Below are positions 1 through 5,760 of a stretch of 5,760 bases of DNA, one piece after another; the first letter of the stretch is position 1; the number at the start of each line of letters is the position of its first letter. The position numbers and the translations under genes were made by a program. The stretch is from an uncultured Chthoniobacterales bacterium (GTDB taxonomy: Bacteria > Verrucomicrobiota > Verrucomicrobiae > Chthoniobacterales > UBA10450), in the NCBI GenBank assembly GCA_955652855.1, contig CATPCN010000621.1, positions 1 to 5,760 of the forward strand, written 5' to 3'. The notes beneath the pieces are model-generated. The model worked only from the letters and a program-made list of their open reading frames with translations, was not told the DNA's origin and did not search any database.

Positions 1-42
1 AATTCGCATCCGACAAAGAATCACCAAACCACGACTAACATT
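1..42 (+). other. Leader upstream of the multicopper oxidase gene
   Basis: This short stretch before the first gene is A-rich and shows no clear Shine-Dalgarno sequence close to the ATG. No promoter boxes can be defended in so little sequence, and any promoter probably lies left of the window. Nothing in it looks like the end of a preceding gene. Confidence 0.4.
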
Positions 43-1383
43 ATGATCACGCGAAGAAGATTTCTCACGGGCACAGCAGCCGCGGCGGGTGGCGTTTCGT
101 TGTTGCGCGGTGTTGTTCCAGTCACCGCGCAGACCGTTTCGCCGACGGCGACACATCCTCCGGCAGAGCCAGGCCGTGATTACACGCCAGTTATTACTCC
201 GAACAATGTTTCGTTGCCGTGGAAGATCGTTGACGGCGCCAAGGTCTATCACCTCGTCGCGGAAGAAGTGAAACACGAGTTCGCCCCGGGACTGGAAGCG
301 TTTTGCTGGGGATTCAACGGTCGCGTGCACGGGCCGACGATCGAAGCGGTCGAAGGCGATCGCGTCCGGATTTACGTCACGAACAAATTGCCCGCCGCGA
401 CGAGTATTCATTGGCACGGAATCATTTTGCCGAACGGAATGGATGGCGTTAGCGGACTTACGCAAACGCCGATCAAACCGGGCGAGACCTACAAGTACGA
501 GTTCACGCTCAAACAACACGGCACGCACATGTATCACTCGCATCACGATGAGATGACGCAGATGGCGTTGGGCTTAATGGGATTGTTCGTCATTCATCCG
601 CGCAATCCGAAGTATCGAGTAAATCGCGATTTCGCCTTCATGCTGAGCGAGTGGCGCATCGACACCGGCACGATGCGCCCAAACCCAAACGAGATGACCG
701 ACTTCAATGTCTTCTCGTTAAACGCGCGCATCTTTCCCGGGACCGAACCGATGGTGGCGAAGCTTGGCGATCGAGTGCGAATCCGTTTTGTTAATCTCAG
801 CGCGATGGATCATCATCCGATGCATTTGCACGGCCACACTTTTCGCGTAGTCGAAACGGACGGCGGCCAAATTCCAGAGTCTGCGCAGCAAATCGAGACG
901 ACTGTGCTCGTGCAGGTAGGAAGCGCGCGCACCGTTGAATTCATCGCTGACAATCCCGGCGATTGGCCGGTGCATTGCCACATGACGCATCACACCATGA
1001 CGCAGATGGGCGACAAATTCCCAAACATGATCGGCGTTAACCCTGGCAAGCTTGATGAGAAAATTCGCGGCTCGCTTCTGCCGGGTTACATGAGCATGGG
1101 CGCGACGGGAATGGCTGACATGGGGACAATGGGAATGTCAGTTCCGCGCAATAGCCTGCCGATGATGGGTGGCCCCGGACCGTTCGATTACATCGGCATG
1201 GGCGGAATGTTTACGGTGATAAAAATTCGGGAAGGAATTACATCCTACGACGATCCAGGTTGGTATCGGCATCCGGCCGGAACCGTCGCGGCTGTCGCTG
1301 CGAACGATGAAATCCAGCGAGACGGAATTGATCTTCGCGCACACGCGGCCGACGATCAGCCGGCGCATGATCGACGAGACTAA
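43..1383 (+). CDS. Tat-exported two-domain multicopper oxidase (copper oxidase)
   Basis: This is a periplasmic laccase-like enzyme that would couple one-electron oxidation of a substrate, possibly Cu(I), to reduction of oxygen to water. The N-terminus TRRRFLTG followed by an Ala-rich stretch (residues 3-20) is a twin-arginine signal, fitting export of a folded copper protein. Domain 1 holds HWHG (123-126) and HSH (165-167). Domain 2 holds HPMHLHGH (258-265) and HCH (311-313) with H317 and M322. This gives the trinuclear cluster ligands and a type 1 site (C312, H317, probable axial M322). Ser replaces Cys in the domain 1 HSH motif, so only domain 2 has a type 1 copper, as in type B two-domain oxidases. 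At 446 residues it is shorter than three-domain CopA/PcoA proteins. A Met-rich segment (about 350-389) precedes the last strand and could bind Cu(I). The gene leads a likely operon. The family call is firm; the substrate is inferred. Confidence 0.93.
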   Translation: MITRRRFLTGTAAAAGGVSLLRGVVPVTAQTVSPTATHPPAEPGRDYTPVITPNNVSLPWKIVDGAKVYHLVAEEVKHEFAPGLEAFCWGFNGRVHGPTIEAVEGDRVRIYVTNKLPAATSIHWHGIILPNGMDGVSGLTQTPIKPGETYKYEFTLKQHGTHMYHSHHDEMTQMALGLMGLFVIHPRNPKYRVNRDFAFMLSEWRIDTGTMRPNPNEMTDFNVFSLNARIFPGTEPMVAKLGDRVRIRFVNLSAMDHHPMHLHGHTFRVVETDGGQIPESAQQIETTVLVQVGSARTVEFIADNPGDWPVHCHMTHHTMTQMGDKFPNMIGVNPGKLDEKIRGSLLPGYMSMGATGMADMGTMGMSVPRNSLPMMGGPGPFDYIGMGGMFTVIKIREGITSYDDPGWYRHPAGTVAAVAANDEIQRDGIDLRAHAADDQPAHDRRD

Positions 1384-1389
1384 CGCACA

Positions 1390-2511
1390 ATGCATTGGCT
1401 TTGGCTGAGTTTGTATCACGCGCTCGCGATGTTCTGGGAAACGTTGTGGGCGCTTGTGCTCGGATTCAGTCTGTCGGCGATCGTACAGGTTTTTGTCAGC
1501 AAAGAGCAGATGACGCGTTCGTTTGGGCGCGCCGGTTTGCGCGAAGTTGCACTGGCGACTGGTCTTGGCGCCGCTAGTTCATCTTGTTCTTACGCGGCAG
1601 TGGCGGCGGCAAAGAGCGCGTTTAAGAAGGGCGCGGCTCTCGTCCCGGTGCTGGCGTTTATGTTTGCATCCACGAACCTCGTCTTCGAGTTGGGCGCAGT
1701 GCTTTGGTTGTTAATGGGATGGCTATTTGTGCTCGCCGAAGTGATCGGCGCATTCGTGCTGATCGCAGTCATGTGGCTGATTGTGCGTTTCACACTTCCC
1801 AAATCGCTGGAAGCCGAGGCCCGGCGGCACCTGGAGGGTGCGGAAGAATCCGCGTCGTGTCACGGCGAGCACGATCATGAACACCCGCCTTCGCCCGGCT
1901 CCGGCACGGCGGGCGAGCAGGGAAATGGAGAGGGGAAATGGAGGGGCGTGGCGAGCGCGTTTGCGATGGATGTGTCGATGCTTTGGAAAGAATTGCTGAT
2001 TGGTTTTTTGCTTGCGGGATTTCTTTCCGCACTCGTGCCGGAAGGCTGGTGGCAAACGCTTTTTCTCACCGGCGGGCCGGCGTGGCTGCGGCTGATTGAA
2101 AACGCGATCATCGGACCGATCATCGCGATCGCGTCGTTCGTTTGCTCGATCGGGAACATTCCGCTGGCCAGCATTCTTTGGTCGAGCGGCATCAGCTTCG
2201 GTGGCGTTATCTCATTCATCTACGCAGACTTGATCGTGGTCCCGTTGATCGTGATTTACGGGAAATATTACGGTGTCAAAGCAGCGACTTACATCGTTGC
2301 AGTCCTCTTCACTTCAATGGTCGTTGCCGGAATTATTGTTGATCTTATTTTCTCCGCCTTGCACCTAATCCCGAGCGGAGCGCGCCCGGCAAGTCCGATA
2401 GCGCACGCCATGATCACATGGAACTACACGAGTTGGCTGGATTTGGTTGCAGTGATCGTGGCCGGCGCTTTCTTTTATCGGAGTTTTACAAACGCGCGGA
2501 CTTCCGATTAA
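1390..2511 (+). CDS. Permease of the DUF318/ArsP-like family (UPF0718)
   Basis: This integral inner-membrane protein of 373 residues has about eight hydrophobic segments in two halves. Each half carries a family hallmark: SSSCSYAA (63-70) followed by AFKKGA, and CSIGNIPLASILW (252-264) followed by SFGGVISF and YADLIVVP. The paired Cys residues (66 and 252) are typical of this permease family. Some members, such as ArsP, export methylated trivalent arsenic; most have no known substrate. The halves are joined by a hydrophilic loop (about 137-190) containing C157 and the His-rich run HGEHDHEH (158-165), which may bind metal ions. The ATG lies 6 bases after the oxidase stop codon, so co-transcription and perhaps translational coupling are likely. 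The neighbour suggests a metal or metalloid substrate, but that is inference. The family assignment is secure; the cargo is unknown. Confidence 0.88.
   Translation: MHWLWLSLYHALAMFWETLWALVLGFSLSAIVQVFVSKEQMTRSFGRAGLREVALATGLGAASSSCSYAAVAAAKSAFKKGAALVPVLAFMFASTNLVFELGAVLWLLMGWLFVLAEVIGAFVLIAVMWLIVRFTLPKSLEAEARRHLEGAEESASCHGEHDHEHPPSPGSGTAGEQGNGEGKWRGVASAFAMDVSMLWKELLIGFLLAGFLSALVPEGWWQTLFLTGGPAWLRLIENAIIGPIIAIASFVCSIGNIPLASILWSSGISFGGVISFIYADLIVVPLIVIYGKYYGVKAATYIVAVLFTSMVVAGIIVDLIFSALHLIPSGARPASPIAHAMITWNYTSWLDLVAVIVAGAFFYRSFTNARTSD
1920..1943 (+). repeat. Short direct repeat in the permease linker
   Basis: The 11-base unit GGGAAATGGAG occurs at 1920-1930 and again at 1933-1943, separated by AG. 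It lies in the part of the permease gene that encodes the Gly/Glu-rich end of the cytoplasmic-type loop. The two copies give Gly/Glu-rich codons, so a slippage duplication in an unconstrained linker explains it. No function is implied. Confidence 0.6.
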
Positions 2512-2512
2512 G

Positions 2513-3040
2513 ATGAGTCCAAACCTCAACCTCCTATCCCATATGATTACACGAATTATCACCGCAGCGTTTGTCGCGTTGCTTTTCACACCGGTGATGC
2601 CGGTCCTGGCCGGAGACCATCCGGAACATCCACAGAGCGCACCGCCGCCATCTCTGCCGGCAACAACAAGAAATACGCAGCCCACCGCCGCTGCCGCGGT
2701 CGTGAGCAAGACCGATATTTCCGCCGGAATAAAAAAGAACATCGCGAGCGACAGTAAGAAAGCCGCCGACCGAAAGTTTCACACTAAGTATAAGGGCAAA
2801 GACCTCGCGCTCGACTTAATCAAGGTGCATGACGACCGAGTCTCCAACCTCGGTGGCGGCAAATATTTTGCCTGCGTCGACATGAAAGCCACCGACGGCA
2901 CGGTCTACGATATCGATTTCTTTCTCACCGGAAACCCCGGCAGCATGACCGTCACAGAGACGGCCGTGCACAAGATCAACGGCAAGCCGCTTTACAATTG
3001 GAAAGAAGTAGGCGGCATTTGGAAAAAGGTATCAGCGTAA
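2513..3040 (+). CDS. Small exported protein of unknown function
   Basis: I do not recognise this family. Two starts are possible. The ATG at 2513 sits one base after the permease stop codon and gives 175 residues. The ATG at 2543 gives 165 residues that begin directly with a classic secretion signal (MITR, then a hydrophobic stretch, then VLAG). The signal is present with either start, but the second looks like the better n-region. Neither has a clear ribosome binding site. After predicted cleavage near VLA/GD comes a Pro/Thr/Ala-rich linker (about residues 35-65 from 2513). A basic, compact domain follows (about 80-175) with alternating strand-like sequence, one Cys in FACVD, and the end GGIWKKVSA. 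The mature protein is probably periplasmic or surface-exposed. Its position between the permease and the transglutaminase-like gene suggests a shared envelope role, but no activity can be named. Confidence 0.75.
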   Translation: MSPNLNLLSHMITRIITAAFVALLFTPVMPVLAGDHPEHPQSAPPPSLPATTRNTQPTAAAAVVSKTDISAGIKKNIASDSKKAADRKFHTKYKGKDLALDLIKVHDDRVSNLGGGKYFACVDMKATDGTVYDIDFFLTGNPGSMTVTETAVHKINGKPLYNWKEVGGIWKKVSA

Positions 3041-3047
3041 ACGGAAG

Positions 3048-3053
3048 GTTACA
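3048..3053 (+). promoter_or_regulatory. Probable ribosome binding site of the transglutaminase-like gene
   Basis: The 15-base gap before the ATG at 3056 contains GGAAGG-like sequence (within acggaaggttacagc), a reasonable Shine-Dalgarno match slightly close to the start. It is the best such site in the window and supports 3056 as the start codon. The exact edges are approximate. Confidence 0.4.
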
Positions 3054-3055
3054 GC

Positions 3056-4000
3056 ATGCGCTGTCTGGTTTGCTTGGCGGTCTTGCTCGTCGCATTATTG
3101 ACGAGCTGGGCTGCCGCTGAGCCAGGTATTGTCAAAGGATCCGACGAGTTCGAGTTCGTTTATCGGGTAAGATTGCCGGAGATCAAAGGCGAAGCGCGCC
3201 TTTGGATCCCGCTGGCGCGCAACGATGCGTTCCAAACGGTCACGCAGGAAGAGATCAATATTCCGATCAAGTGGGAGAAGATCAAAGACCGCGATTACGG
3301 CAATGACATTTGTGTGCTGCACCCGCAGCCCGCCGACAGTGGCAAGACCATCGAGCTGCGTTACAGAGTCGCTCGCAAGGAAAAATCTGCTTACGCCGTG
3401 AAAGGCGAAGACACTGCGCGTTTCCTGCGTCCGGAAAAATTGGTGCCGGCAAACGAGACGTTTAAGACGCTCGCTGAACAAGCGACCGCCGGAAAAAAAG
3501 ACGACCTCGAACGCGCCAAAGCGCTTTACGATCACGTGCTCGGTCGAATGCGTTACGACAAATCAGGCACCGGTTGGGGCAGGGGCGATGCCATGTATGC
3601 GTGCGACGCCAAGACGGGCAACTGCAGTGATTTTCACGCGTATTTTATCGCACTCGCGCGCGCGGCTAAGATACCGGCCCGCTTCGCCATCGGCGCGACC
3701 ATTCCCGCTGACAAAAACGAAGGCGCCATTGAAGGTTATCATTGCTGGGCGGAATTCTTCGCCGGCGGCCGTTGGGTGCCGGTCGATATCAGCGAGGCGT
3801 GGAAACATCCAGAGCTTGCAGATTATTATTTCGGTCACAATCCGGCCAATCGCTTTGAGTTGACGAAGGGCCGCGATCTCATCGTCGATCCTCCGCCCGC
3901 AACCGGCCCGATTAATTTTCTCGTTTATCCGCTGCTGGAGATGGACGGCAGCGCCGTCAAAACTGAAACAAGTTTTACGTTCCGACGCACTCGAACTTAA
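3056..4000 (+). CDS. Exported transglutaminase-like (papain-fold) protein
   Basis: This is a 314-residue secreted protein with a bacterial transglutaminase-like core. The signal peptide spans about residues 1-21 (hydrophobic LVCLAVLLVALL, then SWAAA). A beta-rich N-terminal domain follows (about 30-110), as often precedes this fold. The core shows the catalytic triad in order: Cys190 in TGNCSDFHAYF, His229 in GYHCWAEF and Asp244 in WVPVDISEAW. The fold supports protein crosslinking, deamidation or, more often in bacteria, peptide or isopeptide hydrolysis; nothing here tells which. The spacing is consistent with an operon with the preceding small exported gene. The C-terminus has a hydrophobic stretch (INFLVYPLLEMDG, 286-298) that looks like a closing strand rather than an anchor. 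The stop codon faces the convergent hydroxylase gene 6 bases away. The fold is confident; the substrate is unknown. Confidence 0.88.
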   Translation: MRCLVCLAVLLVALLTSWAAAEPGIVKGSDEFEFVYRVRLPEIKGEARLWIPLARNDAFQTVTQEEINIPIKWEKIKDRDYGNDICVLHPQPADSGKTIELRYRVARKEKSAYAVKGEDTARFLRPEKLVPANETFKTLAEQATAGKKDDLERAKALYDHVLGRMRYDKSGTGWGRGDAMYACDAKTGNCSDFHAYFIALARAAKIPARFAIGATIPADKNEGAIEGYHCWAEFFAGGRWVPVDISEAWKHPELADYYFGHNPANRFELTKGRDLIVDPPPATGPINFLVYPLLEMDGSAVKTETSFTFRRTRT

Positions 4001-4006
4001 TCCGAG

Positions 4007-4881
4007 TCATTCGATCAATTTAGCCGGGTTTCCTTTCGCGAGCGCTTTCTCGCGGTCAACCAGTGTGCCGTCTGCTTTGCGCCAGTAGTCCCGCTGTTTT
4101 CGAAACGGCATGAGCAGCGCGCTCTGCACACGATTGTCTTCCGGCAGCGAATAGCCGGGCACGCCAATCACAATTTCGGACTGCGAAATATTCAGACCTA
4201 ATGTGCGGTGGAACCGATCCCACCAGGTAAACAGAGTACCGAAATTCGAGTTGTTCTCGCGATGGACCTGCGAGTGATGAATGCCGTGCATGCGCGGTGT
4301 AACGATCACTTTGCTCAAGAGCCGTTCGAAACGGATCGGCAGACGCCAGTTGCTGTGATGAAAGATGATCTCGGTCAGAAAGACCAGTTGGTAAGCGGTG
4401 AACGCCCACGCTGAAATCCGATCACGCTCACCTGGATCAGATTGAAAACGCTCGAGAAGGCGATCTCGCCGAAGTGAAACCGGAATGCGGTGGAGACATC
4501 CAGGTCCGGATCGATGTGGTGAACATTGTGAAAACGCCAGAGAAGCGGCACCCGATGGTTGGCCAAATGCCAGTAGTACCAGGCCAAATCCATTAGCAAG
4601 AAACCGAGCGCGAATTCCGCCCACGCCGGGAGCGCGACGAGATGCACAATCCCAAACGGTTTCTCCGCCGACCAACGCAAAGCCCAGTGCGCCGCGGGCC
4701 GCACAAGCATGGTCGCCGCCATGAACATCACGGCGGAGATGATTAGATTGACGACCAAGCGTCCGATGAGCGATCGCGTGCTTTTCCGCAACGGGAAAAG
4801 ACGCTCCAGCAAAAACAGCAAGGCAAGAAATGCGATCGCGAGGAGCGGTTGAAGAAGCTGGTTCACATCAATCCACTTCAT
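4007..4881 (-). pseudogene. Fatty acid hydroxylase/sterol desaturase family gene, frameshifted
   Basis: This gene would encode a di-iron membrane hydroxylase of about 291 residues acting on a lipid, carotenoid or sterol-like substrate. It starts at the ATG complementary to 4879-4881. The first frame reads to about residue 156 (VSVIGF) and would then stop at 4375. Homologous sequence continues in the next frame as SAWAFTAYQLVF down to the stop at 4007. Together the frames carry the family histidine boxes: HLANH (105-109), HNVHH (118-122), FHFGE, FHHSN and HGIHHS. Hydrophobic segments lie at about 9-28, 41-60, 85-105 and across the junction. One base added to the TTT at 4416-4414 restores VIGFSAWAF. 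The downstream half has no start codon of its own before HGIHH. Otherwise the sequence looks well kept, so a recent mutation or a sequencing error is likelier than long decay. Family call firm; status uncertain. Confidence 0.82.
4414..4416 (-). other. Site of the single-base frameshift in the hydroxylase gene
   Basis: The minus strand reads GGA TTT CAG CGT here. The upstream frame is good up to GGA TTT and the downstream frame is good from TCA GCG TGG. The second frame is offset as if one base were missing, and a fourth T would join them perfectly. No X-XXY-YYZ slippery heptamer is present. Confidence 0.7.
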
Positions 4882-4887
4882 TTAAAG

Positions 4888-4904
4888 GAAAGCGGAACGC
4901 TTTC
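4888..4904. repeat. Perfect 7-bp inverted repeat in the divergent spacer
   Basis: GAAAGCG at 4888-4894 and CGCTTTC at 4898-4904 flank the three bases GAA. The repeat begins 6 bases upstream of the minus-strand start codon. In that transcript it could fold into a hairpin just before the AUG. As DNA it could be an operator half-site pair. There is no U-tract, so it is not a terminator. Confidence 0.55.
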
Positions 4905-4967
4905 AACATTTGCCTGATGAATATGCGGGTTGCGCTCCGCCCGCGTGTCCGGCAGTTTGTCGCGCCA

Positions 4968-5760
4968 ATGCCGAAGACTCTCTACATCACCACGGCGATC
5001 GATTACACGAACTCCGCGCCGCACATCGGTCATGCCTACGAAAAAATTCTGGCCGACGTCATCGCACGTTATCATCGGCTGAAAGGCGAAGAGGTTTTTT
5101 TTCTGACCGGTGTCGATCAACACGGGCAGAAAGTCCAGCAATCCGCCGCGAAGGAAGGCGTCGCGCCGGTGGAATTCGTCAAAGGCGTTACGCAAAAGTT
5201 TGTTGATCTTTGGGGGAAGCTCGATGTGCGCTACGACCGCTGGGCCGCGACGACCGATCCGGTGCACAAGAAATGTGTGCAGGGAATTCTGCAGCGACTC
5301 TGGGACGAAAAGAAAATCTACAAAGACAAGCAAGCCGGCCACTACAGCATTCGGCAGGAACAATTTCTCACCGACAAAGAGCGCGGCCCGAACGGCGAAT
5401 TCGGCCCCGAGTGGGGAGAAGTGGAATTCCGCGAGGAAGAAAATTACTACTTCAAACTAAACGAACACAAAGATTGGCTGCTCCGGTACATCGACAATCG
5501 CAAGGACGCGGTCATCCCGGACTTTCGTCAGACCGAATTGCGCAACGCCGTCGAGAAGATTAGCGGCGACCTTTGCATCTCACGTCCGAAATCGAGATTG
5601 GATTGGGGCATCGAACTTTCGTTCGACAAAGATTTCGTCACCTACGTCTGGTTCGATGCGCTGACGAATTACATCAGCTTCATCGGCTACGATCCTTCTG
5701 TCTCATCCTTCATCCTTCAACCTTCATCCTTTCGAGAAAAATGGCCCGCCCTCCAAATCA
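4968..5760 (+). CDS. metG: Methionyl-tRNA synthetase, N-terminal part (cut by window edge)
   Basis: This cytoplasmic class I synthetase charges tRNA-Met with methionine, serving initiation and elongation. The visible 264 residues start MPKTLYITTAIDYTN and carry the HIGH motif (19-22), a TGVDQHGQK segment (47-55), LCISRPKSRLDWGI (202-215) and YVWFDALTNYI (226-236). The KMSKS loop and anticodon-binding domain lie beyond the window. In the connective domain the region that holds four zinc-binding Cys in related enzymes reads YSIRQEQF and EFGPEWGEVE (126-154), so the zinc knuckle is lost. The start at 4968 fits the family N-terminus. The in-frame ATGs at 4917 and 4923 would add 17 or 15 basic residues with no family match. 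No good ribosome binding site decides between them. Residues 246-255 are encoded by a CATCCTT repeat. Identity is secure. Confidence 0.95.
   Translation, partial: MPKTLYITTAIDYTNSAPHIGHAYEKILADVIARYHRLKGEEVFFLTGVDQHGQKVQQSAAKEGVAPVEFVKGVTQKFVDLWGKLDVRYDRWAATTDPVHKKCVQGILQRLWDEKKIYKDKQAGHYSIRQEQFLTDKERGPNGEFGPEWGEVEFREEENYYFKLNEHKDWLLRYIDNRKDAVIPDFRQTELRNAVEKISGDLCISRPKSRLDWGIELSFDKDFVTYVWFDALTNYISFIGYDPSVSSFILQPSSFREKWPALQI
5704..5731 (+). repeat. CATCCTT heptamer tandem repeat inside metG
   Basis: Four head-to-tail 7-base units are present: CATCCTT at 5704, 5711 and 5725, and the one-mismatch copy CAACCTT at 5718. A related GATCCTT lies just upstream at 5691. The array encodes SSFILQPSSF, residues 246-255 of the synthetase, between the GYD and KWPA parts of the catalytic domain. 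The period of 7 rotates the reading frame, so protein selection did not build it. It looks like a mobile or slippage-prone mini-repeat tolerated in a variable loop. Confidence 0.8.

Noticed and set aside
43..1383. Naming the oxidase copA, pcoA or cueO
   Set aside because: Those are three-domain enzymes with a different spacing of copper motifs; this protein has two cupredoxin domains, so no symbol is given.
3095..3535. Minus-strand open frame of 146 residues opposite the transglutaminase-like gene
   Set aside because: It is a shadow of a gene with signal peptide and catalytic triad; its sequence is rich in Arg, Phe and Val as expected for antisense translation.
3989..4007. Stem ACTCG/CGAGT with a 9-base loop across both convergent stop codons, as a bidirectional terminator
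   Set aside because: The stem is only 5 bp with a large loop and has no T-tract on either side; it is expected by chance.
4405..4425. Programmed ribosomal frameshifting as an explanation for the split hydroxylase
   Set aside because: The junction GGA TTT CAG has no X-XXY-YYZ heptamer, and I saw no strong downstream stem; a simple indel explains it better.
4420..4675. Upstream part of a 222-residue minus-strand reading frame as a separate protein start
   Set aside because: This part is an out-of-frame shadow of the hydroxylase's first half, which carries the histidine boxes; only the part below about 4414 is real coding sequence.
4925..4944. GCGGG/CCCGC stem with a 10-base loop before metG as a T-box or leader structure
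   Set aside because: Five GC pairs with a long loop in GC-rich DNA are not significant, and no T-box or S-box sequence is present in the short spacer.
4878..5363. Minus-strand open frame of 161 residues opposite metG
   Set aside because: It lies antisense to a clearly conserved synthetase domain and shows no recognisable motif.

Overview
The window is about 57% GC by eye and almost fully coding. The methionyl-tRNA synthetase at the right edge belongs to a zinc-less branch with TAIDY and HIGHAYEK wording. That wording, the weak ribosome binding sites and a short CATCCTT tandem repeat inside a gene remind me of Verrucomicrobiota or a related group. This placement is memory-based inference, and a phylogeny of the synthetase would settle it.

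Layout: positions 1-42 are untranslated leader. From 43 to 4000, four plus-strand genes follow with gaps of 6, 1 and 15 bases and read like one operon. They are a Tat-exported two-domain multicopper oxidase with a Met-rich segment, a permease of the DUF318/ArsP-like family with a His-rich cytoplasmic-type loop, a small exported protein of unknown function, and an exported transglutaminase-like protein with a complete Cys-His-Asp triad. A minus-strand fatty acid hydroxylase/sterol desaturase family gene (4881 to 4007) converges on this operon with only 6 bases between the stop codons. It carries all family histidine boxes but is split by a single-base frameshift near 4414-4416. An 86-base divergent spacer, holding a perfect 7-bp inverted repeat, separates it from the plus-strand start of metG, which runs off the right edge.

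How the genes may work together: the oxidase is a clear periplasmic copper protein, and its permease neighbour belongs to a family linked to efflux of metalloids or other solutes. Together with two further exported proteins this suggests an envelope metal-handling module, but no sequence evidence fixes the substrate or the role of the last two genes. The hydroxylase would act on a membrane lipid and metG is housekeeping; neither shows a functional tie to the operon. I saw no CRISPR array, insertion sequence, tRNA or rRNA.
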